DNA from: Schistosoma haematobium
Lineage: Eukaryota; Platyhelminthes; Trematoda; Strigeidida; Schistosomatidae
Direction: 5' to 3'
Length of the DNA: 64,000 nucleotides
Assembly: GCF_000699445.3 (NCBI RefSeq)
Contig: NC_067201.1
Coordinates: forward strand, 20,005,001 to 20,069,000
In this document: positions 47,046 through 59,454 of the stretch, in pieces
How the letters are laid out: each line of letters opens with the position of its first letter
Position numbering within the stretch: position 1 is the stretch's first letter
Notes under the pieces: generated by a model
Seen by the model: the letters and a program-made list of their open reading frames with translations, nothing else
Told to the model about the DNA's origin: nothing
Databases searched by the model: none
Program-made: the position numbers and the translations under genes

Positions 47046-49704
47046 CAACGGTGCAGAAAAGGCACATTAACTGAACTGATAAAAGAAAATGAGAAGGTTC
47101 GATTTGTGTCAGCCGTATTGAACCCCAACTGGATATCCAAATCGTTAAACACTGGCTCAAACAGACACGCGACTACGGAAGTGAAAACTCAAGCACATAC
47201 CATGATGTGTTTACCGACTGTTACTAGTATCCCAGTATCTGTTAACGGTGAGAAGCAGTGAGTGAGAAACAGGAGGAAAAACGGATATAGCATAGCACCG
47301 AAATCGCAACAAGTGGAAGACAAAAGTATTGGACAAGGCTCCTTGGCTATATCTAATGTCCAAGTGCTGAGGAGTAGCCTGTTAGAATGTAGGGCAAACT
47401 TCGATGAAGAACAGTGAGAAAATACTGTGCAATGCTAAAAAGTTTATCACTTAAGTAAAACTATGCCGCTTGTATAAGGACCGAATGATAGTAGAATATA
47501 AACCATCTTTACTTAAGGCAACATTATAAAGACATTTTTCTGTCACCATAGGTTAAGTGGTCCTCCAAATACGAGTTAGATATGAAAAACTGTGGTCCGT
47601 AAGAGATGCGACCAGAAGATTAGCAAGCATCCATGAACCAACCAGCATGGTTTTACGAAGAGTGCCTGAGCTTGCACAAAGCTTTCGGAATGGTGCTCAC
47701 GAACACGATATGGGAAGGTGGCAGTGATTATTACGTATCGCAAGCATTCAAACCACCACGATTATTAGGGTGTGAGAGCTACTTCGTCTGTTACACCTCA
47801 CAGCCATTAGGTTTCCACGTCTAGTGGCTGTGAATTTCAGAATACGTGAGGACCTAAATGAGGCTCTTCATGCTTCATTCAACTCGACTTCTCCAGTAAT
47901 GTGAAGTGCTGTGAACGTCGATCTAGATCAACAACACAAGATCACAGTCAACACACCTCGGTCTCGATTGACCCTAACTAACAACACATAGTATGGAACA
48001 CAGATAATACGGTATCTTTAATTGAACAAGCTACATAGAGGAAAGCCTACAGCGATCATTTCGAACTCAACTGCCCAACATACGTTAAACAACAATCTGC
48101 CTACGAACCAGATGATCGTTACCTCTGTATAGAAGCACCAGACTATGAAACAAACCACCGAGTGTCCCGAAAGCAACTTTAGGAGAATAAGAGACAAACT
48201 AGGAGAAATCAAAATCACGTGACGATCATAGTCCTCATTGAAACATGGCTATCGTTCGACTTCACAGATAAAGAAGCGAGCTTGCAATTTTCCAATTCAA
48301 CAGGGCACACAAAATACGAAGTGTAGTGCAAATATACATTAATAGTCACTTCAAAACCACAACACTACACATACCGAACTAACAAAGGTGACGGAATCAT
48401 CCTGGTGCTGCTTCAGTGTGAACGACAAGAAGTTCTTGATTGAGGGAACATACCGAACCTCCACACGTTCTAATGCAAAAAAAGATTAAGTAACACTGGC
48501 AATAATTAATATATTACACATAAGGTTTGGCCAAATACAATTATCTGAAAATCCTAGAAATTCATTCCTAAACATCAGCATGCCAAGTACGACCCTTACA
48601 GGGCAGTTCCATGGCTCGCCACAGACCTTAGAAGTTCAATGCTGGTTGACGTGTGAGACAGTCAACTAAGTGGGTGACGGGGCTTAACCATGAATCTCAT
48701 GGGTGTTAGACAACAACACCAAGGATTACTCCGTCCGAGCTACAAGAGAACAAGAGATAACCTGATAATACATTACAACATATTAAGTACGACGAGCTAC
48801 CCAAACATGAGCATAATGTCGGGACATTATCAACACACTCCTTGAGGCTACTGCCTAAGGATTACACATCGGCAAAAGAACACCTATATTCGCTTTCACT
48901 TTTCTCATTAGAGTTTCTCCCATCTGGTACTGTGATATCTGCTGGTATCCAAATATCCTACCATCCTGAGGTGGACGCACTCGAAATTAAAGATATACAA
49001 ATTCATCTACAACTAAAAGCTGAGTAGAAGCAGTGCAGTTTAGTGGCTAGACAGCAATCCATTAAACACAACCAGATATCTAGAATCGTCCCAAAACAAC
49101 AATAAGCGAGCACAAAGCAATCAATCGGTTCATACAAGCTGCAACATAGGTATTGGATATTGGAAGCTGTCTGAAATCGAATTTTGGATAGCGCGCTACA
49201 GTTTCGGCTGTATGTATTGTCGTGATCGAACGTTTGTGTTGTTGCTAGTCTTCTATTGAAATCATTACCAAAATGTGAGGATATTATATGTGCCTTACGA
49301 GTCGGCTAATTTCTTTTTTCGCCCATTCCTGACACAATTTACACCCGTCTTAGCACACAATGCAACTTCAGGTTAGACGCAAGCTTAGAAATGACTGACA
49401 TTTACACTGTTCATATGTATTTCATGATGTTTGTAATTTTTAAGTTATTTCGTGTTGTATCTCTTATTCCATGGGGTCCCACGGTTGGTAATATTTCATA
49501 GTAGTCCATCAAACTTGTTTCCCCTTAATTCATAATTGGGACAAACGATATAGTTTCAAAAGAGCTATACTGCGGTCATATAAGACATTAAATATAGATA
49601 ATTTCAATGTATTCATTCAAAGTTAGTCATCAGTTCCTGCAAATTATTTTTTAGTGTTTCAATAGAAACCTCAGTCTTCAGTAATAAGGATAGTAGGTTG
49701 ATGA
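47046..49704. other. Unexplained region, less AT-rich
   Basis: No gene, RNA or repeat recognised. Several 60-90 codon frames exist but none matches a family I know. May be a decayed mobile element. Confidence 0.4.
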
Positions 49705-50400
49705 ACCTGTGTTAATCCTGACACATTGCTTTACAGTGAAGGTCCAGCTTCTCCTTGAAAGTATTCACTGATGGGGCTGATACCCCTTGTTCGGGTAAGG
49801 CGTTCCAATGATTGACTACTCGATGAGAAAAACGGGACCACACTTTAAGTTTATTAGATCGTGGTTTATGAACCTTCTTGCTATGACCTCGGAGATTATT
49901 AGTGCTAGAGGGAGCAAAAAGATAAGACATATTAACACCCAAATCATAATTAAAGATACGAAATGCCAGTATAAGGTCACCTCGTGTCCTACGATACGAC
50001 AAGGGGAAAAGATTTAGGCGTTTTAAACGCTCATCGTAAGGGAGTCTAGAAAGACCCTTCACTAATTTCGTTCCCACACGCTGGACACGTTCAAGGGAGT
50101 TAGTACCCTTTACCAGACACGGGCTCTAAATGTGGTCTTACATATATGGGATATAAAATTTGAAACATTTCCTCGTCAAAAGATTTGAACGCTCGGCGAA
50201 GTGACCATAACGCACGAAAACCTTTGACAGCGGCTGCTTTGCAATGCGTAGTTGTTTTTAAATCATGACTTAATACTACTCCTAAGTCTTTATGCTCTTG
50301 AACGCATGGAATTATTTTAGTTCTGGTGTTTTGTTTATGCAGGGCTTTTATGTAGGTTTCATTGTGTTCATAGTCGACACTTGACAGTTACTTTGCAAAT
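49705..50400 (-). mobile_element. Jockey/CR1-type non-LTR element, RT C-terminal fragment
   Basis: On -: KDLGVVLSHDL, YPIYVRPHLE, then, after a frameshift, RRTRGDLILAFRIFN, LRGHSKKV, FSHRVVNHWNALPE. This is the usual C-terminal part of jockey/CR1 reverse transcriptases and differs from both RTE-like families here. 5'-truncated. Confidence 0.85.
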
Positions 50401-50769
50401 GAGAATCGCTGAAATGAATATGTCACTTGATGCAAACACGAGTTTTTCTAAATGTAGCCTCCAGGAAAACACGTTTAGTTCAGAATCTCTTAGAGTGAAA
50501 TTCTTTGTTAGTCCAAGATCGCCGACTTTCATCTGACGTGTTCTGGTCCTTTACAATTCCTAAAATAAGTTGACGGCTTTTGAAGTTTTGCCGGTGATTA
50601 ACATTATACCTGGCTCCCGTTCTTCTAATTATTTCCTCTTGAGCACAAGAAACGTTCTTGAAAATAGTTTTAAATAATCAATGTTAAGCTGTTTTGGATA
50701 CTAGCCAGACGGTAATTATTGTTGCATGTTTGCTTCATTAAAATCTCATATGGGTTTCGTCTAATTATT

Positions 50770-50789
50770 TTTTCTGCCTGCTCTTTTAG
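50770..50789 (+). promoter_or_regulatory. Putative (trans-)splice acceptor abutting the survivin start codon
   Basis: A T/C-rich tract runs directly into CTTTTAG followed by ATG. Flatworm spliced leaders are known to end in AUG, so this could be a trans-splice site; a conventional 5'UTR intron would look the same. Confidence 0.5.
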
Positions 50790-50996
50790 ATGCCAGTCAG
50801 TACTCTGATCGACAGATTTCGTCTTTCCATTTACTCATATAGATTAAGTACTTTAAGTAACTGGCCTTATGATGGGAATTCCCTTTGTACAGCTGAGAAA
50901 ATGGCCAAGTCTGGGTTCTACCGACCGAATCCAAACAATCCAACCACTACACAATGTTTTGTTTGCATGAAAGAATTAGAAGGATGGGAACCTGAT
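50790..50996 (+). CDS. BIRC5: Survivin-like exon 1
   Basis: 207 bases from ATG; donor GTAAGT at 50997. Contains the first two zinc ligands (C56, C59) and ends GWEPD. Confidence 0.92.
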
Positions 50997-53900
50997 GTAA
51001 GTTAACATTTCTTCCGGATTGGGCTACCAAGACTTTGTTTCAAGTAATTTATGAAATTCAAAATGTTTCACTCTATCTGAATTTTATGAACGTCTCACGA
51101 CGTTTACAAGTTCTTATTAATACGGACGGTTGTGTTTTTATTGTTGCTAGTTTTTGTAGTTGATTTTTGCACGTTCACGAAAATATGCCGTAGATTGTAC
51201 CATTGTGTAGCCTTAAACTACTCCTGTATCTTTATGTTTCATTTTATGTAATGTGGTGAGCTGATGGAAATAAGAGTGATAGATTCTTCAACAGTATTTA
51301 ATAATTTAAGAGTCACGCTAACCGTTGGAAAAGTTATGAATAACAGTATCTTCATCGATGTGAATTCGTGTTGCCTGCTTTTCCCAAATTCAAATAAAAT
51401 GTGTTCTAAGGTTCCCGAATTTTTATTATTTATATTAGTTTAAGGTTCATTTGTTACTCAGAAGCGGCTATTTAAAGAATTAGGTGCTTGTTCACATTTA
51501 TTTTATGAGATGCAAATAAATGTACCTTGTGTTTGTAATAATAATGGGAACAGTTATGCACTTCTGTGATGTTCACTTACGTTTGTTGGCAGCTTCCTTC
51601 CAACAAAAGTCGTAGTGCTTAGTTACCCAGAAATGAAAAGACGAGCTTTGGCATAGGAGAAATTTTCATTTCCCGACCGTTGTTGCTACCTTGACGTGGT
51701 GGTCGGGCTTGCCTATCGTGATGAAGCAACCGAGCTATACTGGCTGGAACAACCGTTCCTCAAGGTCCTACCATGTCAGACAGGTCGGTTGAAGAGCGGT
51801 AAGACTAAAAGCAACAAACCCAAGGTCCGAAGGCGAAGTCGTACTGCTGACTGTACAGAGGTGTGACAGCAGTAAGGTGTTTCCTTCAGACAACCAGCAT
51901 GACAGCGATGCTGCCTTCCCACAAGGAGGGGTGGGGTTAGAAAAGGTCGACCCTAAAAATGCGCACCTCACCTTACCTCACGGATTTCCGTCTCCGGCGG
52001 TAAGGCCCTTTGAAGAACGGAGCTAACACGTCAAAAACCTCCCACGAAAAGGCCGTGCGCGACCGGCCTCAAGCAGTTGTCCCTTGGGCACTGCGGTCAC
52101 GCTCTCAGGTCACTGAGACCGCCTCTAATCCAATTTCCTTTTCAGGTACCTCCAGAAGAACCCTTCCTCGGTGTGGGCAACCGGGAAGTGATAACCGCCC
52201 TCATACCTCTAACAGCACCCAAGACCACTGTATTCCTATTATTCCTCCTACATCGACTTTCAACCCTAAACTTCCTCCTTCGGCTTCCTCCTCAAGTGTC
52301 ACCATAGCCAACGATTCTAGTGCTCAAAACTCTGTCCCAGGTCTACTGAAACCTCGCTCCAAACTACACATTGGAGCTTTCAACGTACGCACTCTATGTC
52401 AAATCGGTCAGCAGGCTTCCTTGGCTAAAACCCTAGAGTCTCTTTCCATTGATGTATGCTGTGTCTCCGAAACACGCATACAGGATTCCAGTGTGGTCAT
52501 TCACTTGACCTCACCTCGGCAAAACGGAGAGCCAACGAGATACACCCTACGTGTATCTGGTGACCCGATGGCCAGTTCTCGTGGACTGGCAGGTGTAGGC
52601 ATAGCACTAAGCATGAGGGCGGAACAAGCACTGCTAGAGTGGATCCCCGTCAACAGTCGTTTATGTGCTGTTCGGCTAAACGGCTCCGTACAAACTCGGA
52701 AGGATAGGGACACACGTCGTTGCCTTTTCGTCGTTTCTGCCTACGCTCCCACTGACTGCAGCTCAGATGATGTGAAAGATGAATTTTACAGAAAGCTGTC
52801 CGAACTTCAGAAAGCTAAACGCTCAGACATAGTACTCGTAGGGAGTGACTTTAATGCTCAGATAGGTAGCTTAAACCAAACAGAAAGGCATTTAGGTGGA
52901 TATTTTAGCATTCCGGCACAGCGAACAGATAATGGTGATCGTCTGCTGCAACTGTGCTCAGACAATCGTTTATTTTTAGCAAACACAAATTCTAAGCATA
53001 AGGAGAGACATCGTCTAACGTGGCGACCGCCTGCACCAAACCAAAGATGGACTCAAATAGACCATATTGCCATCAGTCATCGTTGGAGAGGGTCGGTACA
53101 AGATTGTCGCTCGTTCTGGAGTACCTGCTTGGACTCCGACCACGCCCTAATACGGGCACGCATCTGCTTGCGCCTTACTGGACGCAAAAAAGCCACAGTA
53201 AAAAGACCCATTAGAACCGAACTGAGTAGCGAGGAAACCAAAAGTAGGTTCCAGGAACAACTGAGGTCACACTTAGGTAGTTCTGAAGACGAGGCTGACC
53301 CAGATGTTGCTTGGAATGAAATACAAGCAGCTGTGGAAGCAGCAGTGACATCTATTAGCGACTTAAACCAAAGAGTTTCAAAGAACCAGTGGATTTCTTC
53401 AAAGTCTATCACACTGATGGATTCTCGCAAACTCGTCCCATCAGGTTCTGAACACGATGAAGAGCGACAACAAATCAGATCTAGGTTAAGAAAAAGTCTA
53501 AGAAACGACCGTGAGCAGTGGTGGGCAACGAAAGCAAAAGAGATGGAAAAGGCGGCGACTATAGGGAACACAAGACAGCTTTACAGACTAATAAAAGAAA
53601 CTGGAATTAATAAGTCAAGTGTAAGTGAGATTATATCGGAAAAAGACGATACACTCATCTGCTCCCAGTCCAGGCGTTTAGAACGATGAGCGGAACATTT
53701 CAGAGAACAGTTCAGCTGGCCTTCAGCTACTCTACAACTACCCTCCATTCCCAGACAGTGTGAATGGAACATTGAAGTAGGTCCCCCAAGTCTTGCTGAA
53801 GTTCAAAAGGCTATAGTTAATCTGAAACGAGGAAGAGCAGCTGGTCCAGATGGATTGGCTCCAGAGGTCTTTAAGGATGGTGGTCCAATTTTAGCGATTA

Positions 53901-56641
53901 GGTTGACTAATATTTTAGCTAAAATCTGGGAGTTAGACGTTATTCCATCTAACTGGTCACAGTCACTTATCGTCCCAATATATAAGAAAGGGTCAAAATC
54001 ATCCTGTGACAACCACAGAGGGATTAGTTTAACTAATATAATATCTAAAATACTAGCCTCGATAATTATCAGACGCCTAACTAAGACTCGTGAACTGCAA
54101 ACACGAGAGAACCAAGCTGGCTTTAGACCTGTTCGTGGCTGCATCGACCACATATTCACCATTCGTCAGGTTCTAGAACACAGGCATAAGTATGCGTCCG
54201 ACAATGGTGGTCTTTCTCGACTTAAAAGTAACATTCGACTCGGTAGACCGCGAGATTCTGTGGTAGTGTCTGTCATTGAAAGGCGTACCCCAGAAGTACA
54301 TAAACCTTGTAAAGGCTCTTTACTCGAACACTACTAGTCGAGTCAGAGCTTATGGCGAACTGTCATCTACTTTTGCAACCTCAAGTGGTGTCCATCAAGG
54401 CTGTCCACTTTCCCCATTTTTGTTTAACTTCATTATAGATCTACTGATGGAAATAACTTTCTCGTCGACTGAGTTCTCGGGTATTGATCTCCATCCAGGA
54501 GGTCCACTTATCGACTTAGAATATGCAGATGACATAGTCCTGTTTGGTGAAGACGCTGACAAAATGCAGAGTCTTTTGGTAGCACTAAGCAACAATGCCA
54601 GAATGTTTGGAATGCGCTTCTCTCCCTCTAAATGCAAGTTGTTGCTTCAGGACTGGTCTGCGTTAACACCTGAACTAAGGATAGGGAGTGAAGTAGTTGA
54701 ACGCGTTGACAACTTCACTTATCTTGGAAGTCTGACCAGCCCTAATGGGTTGGTATCGGACGAAATCTCAGCACGGATTCGAAAAGCTCGATTGGCTTTT
54801 GCTAACTTGCGTCACCTATGGCGAAGGCGAGATATCCGTCTATCAATAAAAGGACGAGTATACTGCGCGGCAGTCCGTTCTGTTTTAATTTACGGCAGCG
54901 AAACATGGCCATTAAGAGTAGAAGACACTCGTAAGCTATTAGTATTTGACCACAGATGCCTTAGAAATATTGCTGGCGTCTGCTGGGATCACCGGGTAAG
55001 TAATAGTGAGGTTAGACGCAGGGTATTAGGGAATGATGGTAAATCAGTTGATGAGGTTATGAATCTTCATCGACTGAGATGGTTGGGCCACGTGTTACGT
55101 ATGCCTGAACACCGATTACCACGACGTGCAATGCTATCCGGTATTGGAAATGGTTGGAAGAAAGTTAGGGGCGGCCAAACCAAAACGTGGCATCAGTGTT
55201 TGAAGTCACTAACTTCTAGTCTGAGCCATGTTGGTAGATGCAGACTACTTGGTTGGGGTCCGCGTGACTATCGTAACCAATGGTTGGAGACTCTTGGTGA
55301 CATGGCTCAGAATCGATCACAATGGCGTCGGTGTATACACTCCCTGTCTTCCCTTAAACTAAGAGATTAAAATCGCTTCATATCTTTCTTTCTACGAACC
55401 AATTCGTTCTTCTTGTACTATATCTCTATATGCAATCTTTCTCTTATATATTACTACCTTTGACCTAACCACTGCTATGAATCCGGTGTTCATCTTGTTG
55501 TGCTGATGCGGTATGGCAACCTGGACCGATGCACATATGTGCCTGCTTCTACGTTGTAGCTGACTGACTGAAATTATTATCTTTTATGAAAGGGTTCATA
55601 GAGTAGACTTAAAGTAAAGTGGAATGAATAGAATGCAGTGAAAATATACATCTCACAGTTATAGTCATTTCAATGAAGTTTCCTCCTTATTCATCGACTA
55701 CCGACGCTACTTTCTGAATGCCTTAATAAACTTAATAAATTACAGATTTCTATTTCCATGAATTGAGTAGCTACGTGGTTAGAAGCTATATCTCGGCTTT
55801 GCGGAATTGCTTAAGGTGTTGGATGAGATATAAAATTATTTACTCCTATGACTTCTAATCCCATCACCCCATGAGAATAAGAGAAAGTTAAATGCATAGA
55901 TTCATAATTATTCAGATAACTAAAAAAACAAACTAATTCATTTACTAGGTACTCCGGGTATAAGCCACGCTAAACGTAAGGGCTAGCAATACCACAAGAT
56001 TGCCCAAACCGAGGTATTTAGTGTGGGGCCTTAATCCAGACCATAATGGCTGAAATTCGAGCACCTAAACCATTAAGCTCTGCTGAATATTCAGATAAAG
56101 TAGGCTATTCACTCGAGATATCAGTTATGTAGTCCAACACTTACTCTTGTTTGGATGATTTTATGCCTGTTGTTTTTCATTAAAAGTATCAAATCTATCA
56201 TACAATCTCAATATGTCCTTAGTTAAGTTCTTTAATTAGTTCTGGGCTTGATGCTCAGAACATATCCTGTTGGAATTCCACTTTTGCTTACGATACTTAT
56301 GCTTTCATTTTTTTTGTTTTCAGGATGATCCAGACAAAGAGCATAAAAGTCATTCACCAAAGTGCCCTTTCCTCAAATCCAAGCAATATGAACAAATGAC
56401 TTATGAAGAAGGTTTAGCAATGGATGTTGAAAGATATTGTACTTATCTTTCCAAGATTCTTTCGGATCAGTATGATGTCCAAAAAGTCCAAAAGGCATTT
56501 AAAATGTTAACTGATATTGTATTATCCAAACTACCAAAGCGAAATAAAAAAAAGAAATCGAACCTCAGCAAAACAAAACACTCAATTATGTCAAATTCAA
56601 GTATTAAATCAACCAGGAGTACTCGAAGCAAAAGAATATAA
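50790..56641 (+). CDS. BIRC5: Survivin-like BIR protein (BIRC5 family), 2 exons, complete
   Basis: Exons 50790-50996 and 56324-56641 join in phase 0 to 174 aa. Family knowledge: survivin is the zinc-binding BIR subunit of the chromosomal passenger complex (with INCENP, borealin, Aurora B) and is counted among the IAP proteins. Seen: one BIR domain, residues about 18-88, with NWPY, GFYRP, CFVCMKELEGWEPD and zinc ligands C56, C59, H76, C83 spaced C-x2-C-x16-H-x6-C exactly as in human survivin, only one residue out of register. A helical region follows (90-138), matching survivin's C-terminal helix, then a Lys/Arg/Ser tail (141-174) absent from the 142-residue human protein. No RING or CARD, so not an XIAP-type IAP. 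The 5.3-kb intron splits the zinc site and contains a whole RTE-like retrotransposon in the same orientation. The ATG lies immediately after a pyrimidine tract and AG, so an upstream or trans-spliced leader exon is likely. Confidence 0.93.
52010..53689 (+). pseudogene. Endonuclease ORF of RTE-like element 2 (ends at premature TGA)
   Basis: Endonuclease motifs: LHIGAFNVRTLCQIG, DVCCVSETRIQD, VVSAYAPTD, GSDFNAQIG, RWTQIDHIAIS, LDSDHALIRARI. About 560 codons; the frame remains open beyond the TGA, so this stop is a lesion, not the gene end. Confidence 0.9.
53690..54337 (+). pseudogene. RT N-terminal part of RTE-like element 2
   Basis: Same frame as the endonuclease: GRAAGPDGLAPEVFKDGG, NHRGISLTNIISKIL, QAGFRPVRGCIDHIF. 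The frame is lost near 54205, just before the FLDLK catalytic segment, which reads in the next frame. Confidence 0.9.
54264..55370 (+). pseudogene. RT palm and C-terminal domain of RTE-like element 2
   Basis: After the TAG at 54264-54266: GVHQGCPLSPFLFNF, EYADDIVLF (catalytic YADD), [32 protein letters not shown], ending KLRD and TAA. 364 uninterrupted codons. Confidence 0.93.
55965..56100 (-). repeat. Family D tRNA-like fragment in the survivin intron
   Basis: On - reads TTAATGGTTTAGGTGCTCG then AATTTC; weakly like 27770-27835. Confidence 0.35.
56324..56641 (+). CDS. BIRC5: Survivin-like exon 2
   Basis: Acceptor TTGTTTTCAG; begins DDPDKEHKSHSPKCPF with the last two zinc ligands, then the C-terminal helix region and the basic tail; TAA at 56639-56641. 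Confidence 0.92.
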   Translation, partial: DDPDKEHKSHSPKCPFLKSKQYEQMTYEEGLAMDVERYCTYLSKILSDQYDVQKVQKAFKMLTDIVLSKLPKRNKKKKSNLSKTKHSIMSNSSIKSTRSTRSKRI

Positions 56642-57462
56642 ATTTGTTTAATTTCTTTACAAACCTGAATTATTTGTATACTTTGTACAATAATAGTTGT
56701 TTCAATCATACCATACATTATTTTGATAGCATCGGGCAACAGGGACTAGTCCGCATACGTTCTTTTTTCATTTATTAATGGTAGATGTCACTTTATCTTA
56801 AAATGTTGGTATTACAGTCCAGTAAAGATGGGTGAGGTTTATTAAACATCACTAATTATGCTCATTACTTACTAGTAAGGCCTTTTTTAATGAGTTTGTT
56901 ATACTGTCTTAGCATACATTGAATCAAACAGAATGGATAGATTGTGGTGAGCAGTGTAAACCAGGACCCATGTTTCCGCTTATTTGTGACTGGCTAGCTG
57001 GACCTACCTACATTCCCAGTATTGACTTTCGCACTTTGGGACTCGTACCCTGTACCTTCCGCCCTAAATATTCATGTAAGTATAATACCTGTTTCACAAG
57101 TGGACGGCTGTGTAGACTAGTTGATAATGCGACAGGCGTTAAAAGCAAAAGGCGGAAAGATCTATTAATGATAGTGAAGTAAATCTAGCTGACAAGTCCC
57201 GAGTAGAACAGAACACGCTTTATGAATTTCTCAGCCAATAGCAAACCATTTGTTCTATTAGAAACCTATGATAAAATGGGTATATCGGGGCAAACCTCAC
57301 AGTGTGCTTATGTATCAACAAAGACTGAACTGCTAACATCTAACTGGTGATCAGCTCAATATTTATGGAAAGGATCGATCAGGAAATAAGAAAAGGTAAC
57401 TTACTGAAATACCTTGTGCTGAGGATTCTATATTGTACCAAAAATATTATATTGAATAAAGC
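56642..57462. other. Survivin 3' flank
   Basis: Likely 3'UTR at its start. An AATAAA at 57455-57460 is far downstream; no nearer canonical signal was seen. A decayed SINE trace may lie near 57185-57230. Confidence 0.4.
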
Positions 57463-57998
57463 CGACCGTTCTTGCTACCTTGATGTCGTGGTCGGGCTTG
57501 CCTATCGTGATGAACTAATCGAGCTATACTGCCTGGAACATTTGTTCCTCAAGGTTCTAACGTGCCAGTTGAGGAACGGTAAGACTAAACACCGCAAACC
57601 CAGGGTCCGAAGTCGTACTGTTGATTGTAGAGGTGTGGTGGCAGTAAGCTGTGTCCTTCAGACAACCAGCATGACAAGGATGCTGCCGTCTCACAAGGAG
57701 GGGTTTGGTTAGATAGGTCGACCGTAAAGATACACGTCTCGCCATATCCCACAGATATCCGTCTCTGGCGGTAAGGCCTCAACAAGTACGGAGCTAACAC
57801 GAGAACTACCCACGAAAAGGTCGTGTGTGATCGGGCTCAAGCAGTTGTCCCTTGGGCACTGCAGTCACTCTGTCAGGTCATTAAAACCACCTCTAACCCA
57901 GCTTCTTCAGGTACCTCCAGAAGAACCCTTCTACGATGTGGGCAACCGGGAAGTGATAACTACCCTCATACCTTTAACAGCACTAAAGACCATTGTAG
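57463..57998 (+). mobile_element. RTE-like element 2, 5'-end-only copy
   Basis: GACCGTTCTTGCTACCTTGA to CAGCACTAAAGACC aligns with about 51675-52225. It has the element's 5' end but lacks everything downstream. Confidence 0.85.
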
Positions 57999-57999
57999 C

Positions 58000-59265
58000 T
58001 GTTGAAAAACTGCATTTTAACATAAAAGTATTGTATAGTTCGATTGTTTGAATAAATTTAAAAAGCACTACTAACCTAATCAAGTGAATTTATGGTTGTT
58101 ACGCTGAACTGATTTCAATGAATTATTTAAGATCCCCCTATTCAACTATTTAGTTAAGGATAGAAAAGAAAAGACAATAACAAATACATACGACAATGAC
58201 ACATTTTCTTTTTCTTATCAATCATTATTTCATCCTGAGGTTGTTGTTGATGTTGTCATCTTCTCTTTTGTATTATCTAATTTAAATCAATAAAAAAAAG
58301 ACAAGACACTAAAAAAGAAAATGACCATCAAAAGATATGAGAGTAAGAGATGAAGAAGTAGACGAAGTAAAAGGGATCCAAACAATCTATCAATAGTACA
58401 ACATGTTTATTAAATGTAATGCATAAATGAAATGGAAAATCCTACTAAGTTATACAAATAGATATCATCATAATTATTATCAAGTTGGTATTGAAATGAA
58501 AAGTAAACCTATTTGAATTGAATGATTATCATCTGTAACTAAAAAAAATTCATCAGAAACAAAAGAGAAAAAGAAACGAACAAAGAAGTTGTTGAAATGA
58601 TTCATTGAAACGGTCAATGTATCATCCAAGTATAGAAAGACAATCTTTCTAACATTGTTCATTGTATGAATTTTATTCACTTTTTAAAAAAATATAAAAA
58701 AGAAAAGAAAATTTTCTATAATTAGGCAACAAGTAAAGCATATCCCTATTAACAGACAATATTCAACTTCTAACCTTTAAATGGAGAAAAATCAGAAACG
58801 AATGTATCATGATGAAGGGACATTTCCAAAAAAACAAAAAAAAATGCAATTGTCATGATGTGGAGAAGAAGAAAAAAAACAAAGAAATGAGCGCATATAT
58901 ATAATCAAAGATAATGAATATTGATATAAAGGAAATATTGATTTCCAATATTTAAAGTTTCTTGCATAGTTACTACTACAATTAAAAGAAAAAGGAGTAA
59001 ATCAATGAAGAAAGAAAAAAATTAGTTTACTTTATATTCATTAAAAAAGTTTTTATCTCTAAATTATCTAGTGAATAACGTTTAAAAGAAATTCAATTTG
59101 AATTATGTATGATGAAACGGGTGTAAAACATGTTTTGTTTGTTGTTGTTGTTATTATTACTATAGTTGTATGATTATCCTCATTTGTACAGTTGTATAAA
59201 CAAACACCGGGAGATGGGACCTTTTTTTCCTCTTTTTTAAAAAAAAAAGAATTCATAATAGGAAA

Positions 59266-59266
<1 letters not shown>
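58000..59266. other. A-rich spacer, probable kinase 3' flank
   Basis: Purine-rich on + with many A-runs; no gene recognised. Part may be the kinase 3'UTR. Confidence 0.4.
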
Positions 59267-59303
<37 letters not shown>

Positions 59304-59319
59304 AGAGAGAGAGAGAGAG
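59267..59319. repeat. (TA)n-(GA)n microsatellite
   Basis: About 18 TA units followed by 8 GA units. Confidence 0.95.
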
Positions 59320-59398
59320 GGGGAAAGCGTTTCCCTTTGTAATGTTGTTTAGGCCCTGGATCAAAGTTCAATGAATTAAAAATCAGTAAACAATCAAG

Positions 59399-59404
59399 TT
59401 TATT
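59399..59404 (-). terminator. Candidate polyadenylation signal of the kinase gene
   Basis: AATAAA on - about 300 bases after the stop codon. Short motif in an AT-rich region, so weak evidence on its own. Confidence 0.25.
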
Positions 59405-59436
59405 TTGATGATAATGAATGACTGTTGTTTAATAAT

Positions 59437-59454
59437 AAGTAAGTAAGTAAGTAA
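59437..59454. repeat. (AAGT)n repeat
   Basis: Four to five units; the same unit ends the RTE-like copies, so it may be a target or a remnant. Confidence 0.7.

Larger units (their letters stand above)
51665..55575 (+). mobile_element. RTE-like element 2, nearly full length, inside the survivin intron
   Basis: GC-richer 5' leader (51665-52010), endonuclease ORF, reverse transcriptase and C-terminal domain, 3'UTR to about 55575. Related fragments at 30385, 37690, 57463 and 61975 define the family. Defects seen: TGA at 53687-53689, a frameshift near 54205 and TAG at 54264-54266; the rest is open. Confidence 0.92.

Noticed and set aside
58480..58680. 66-codon Phe-rich frame on -
   Set aside because: Composition follows the A-rich + strand; likely chance within the kinase 3' flank.
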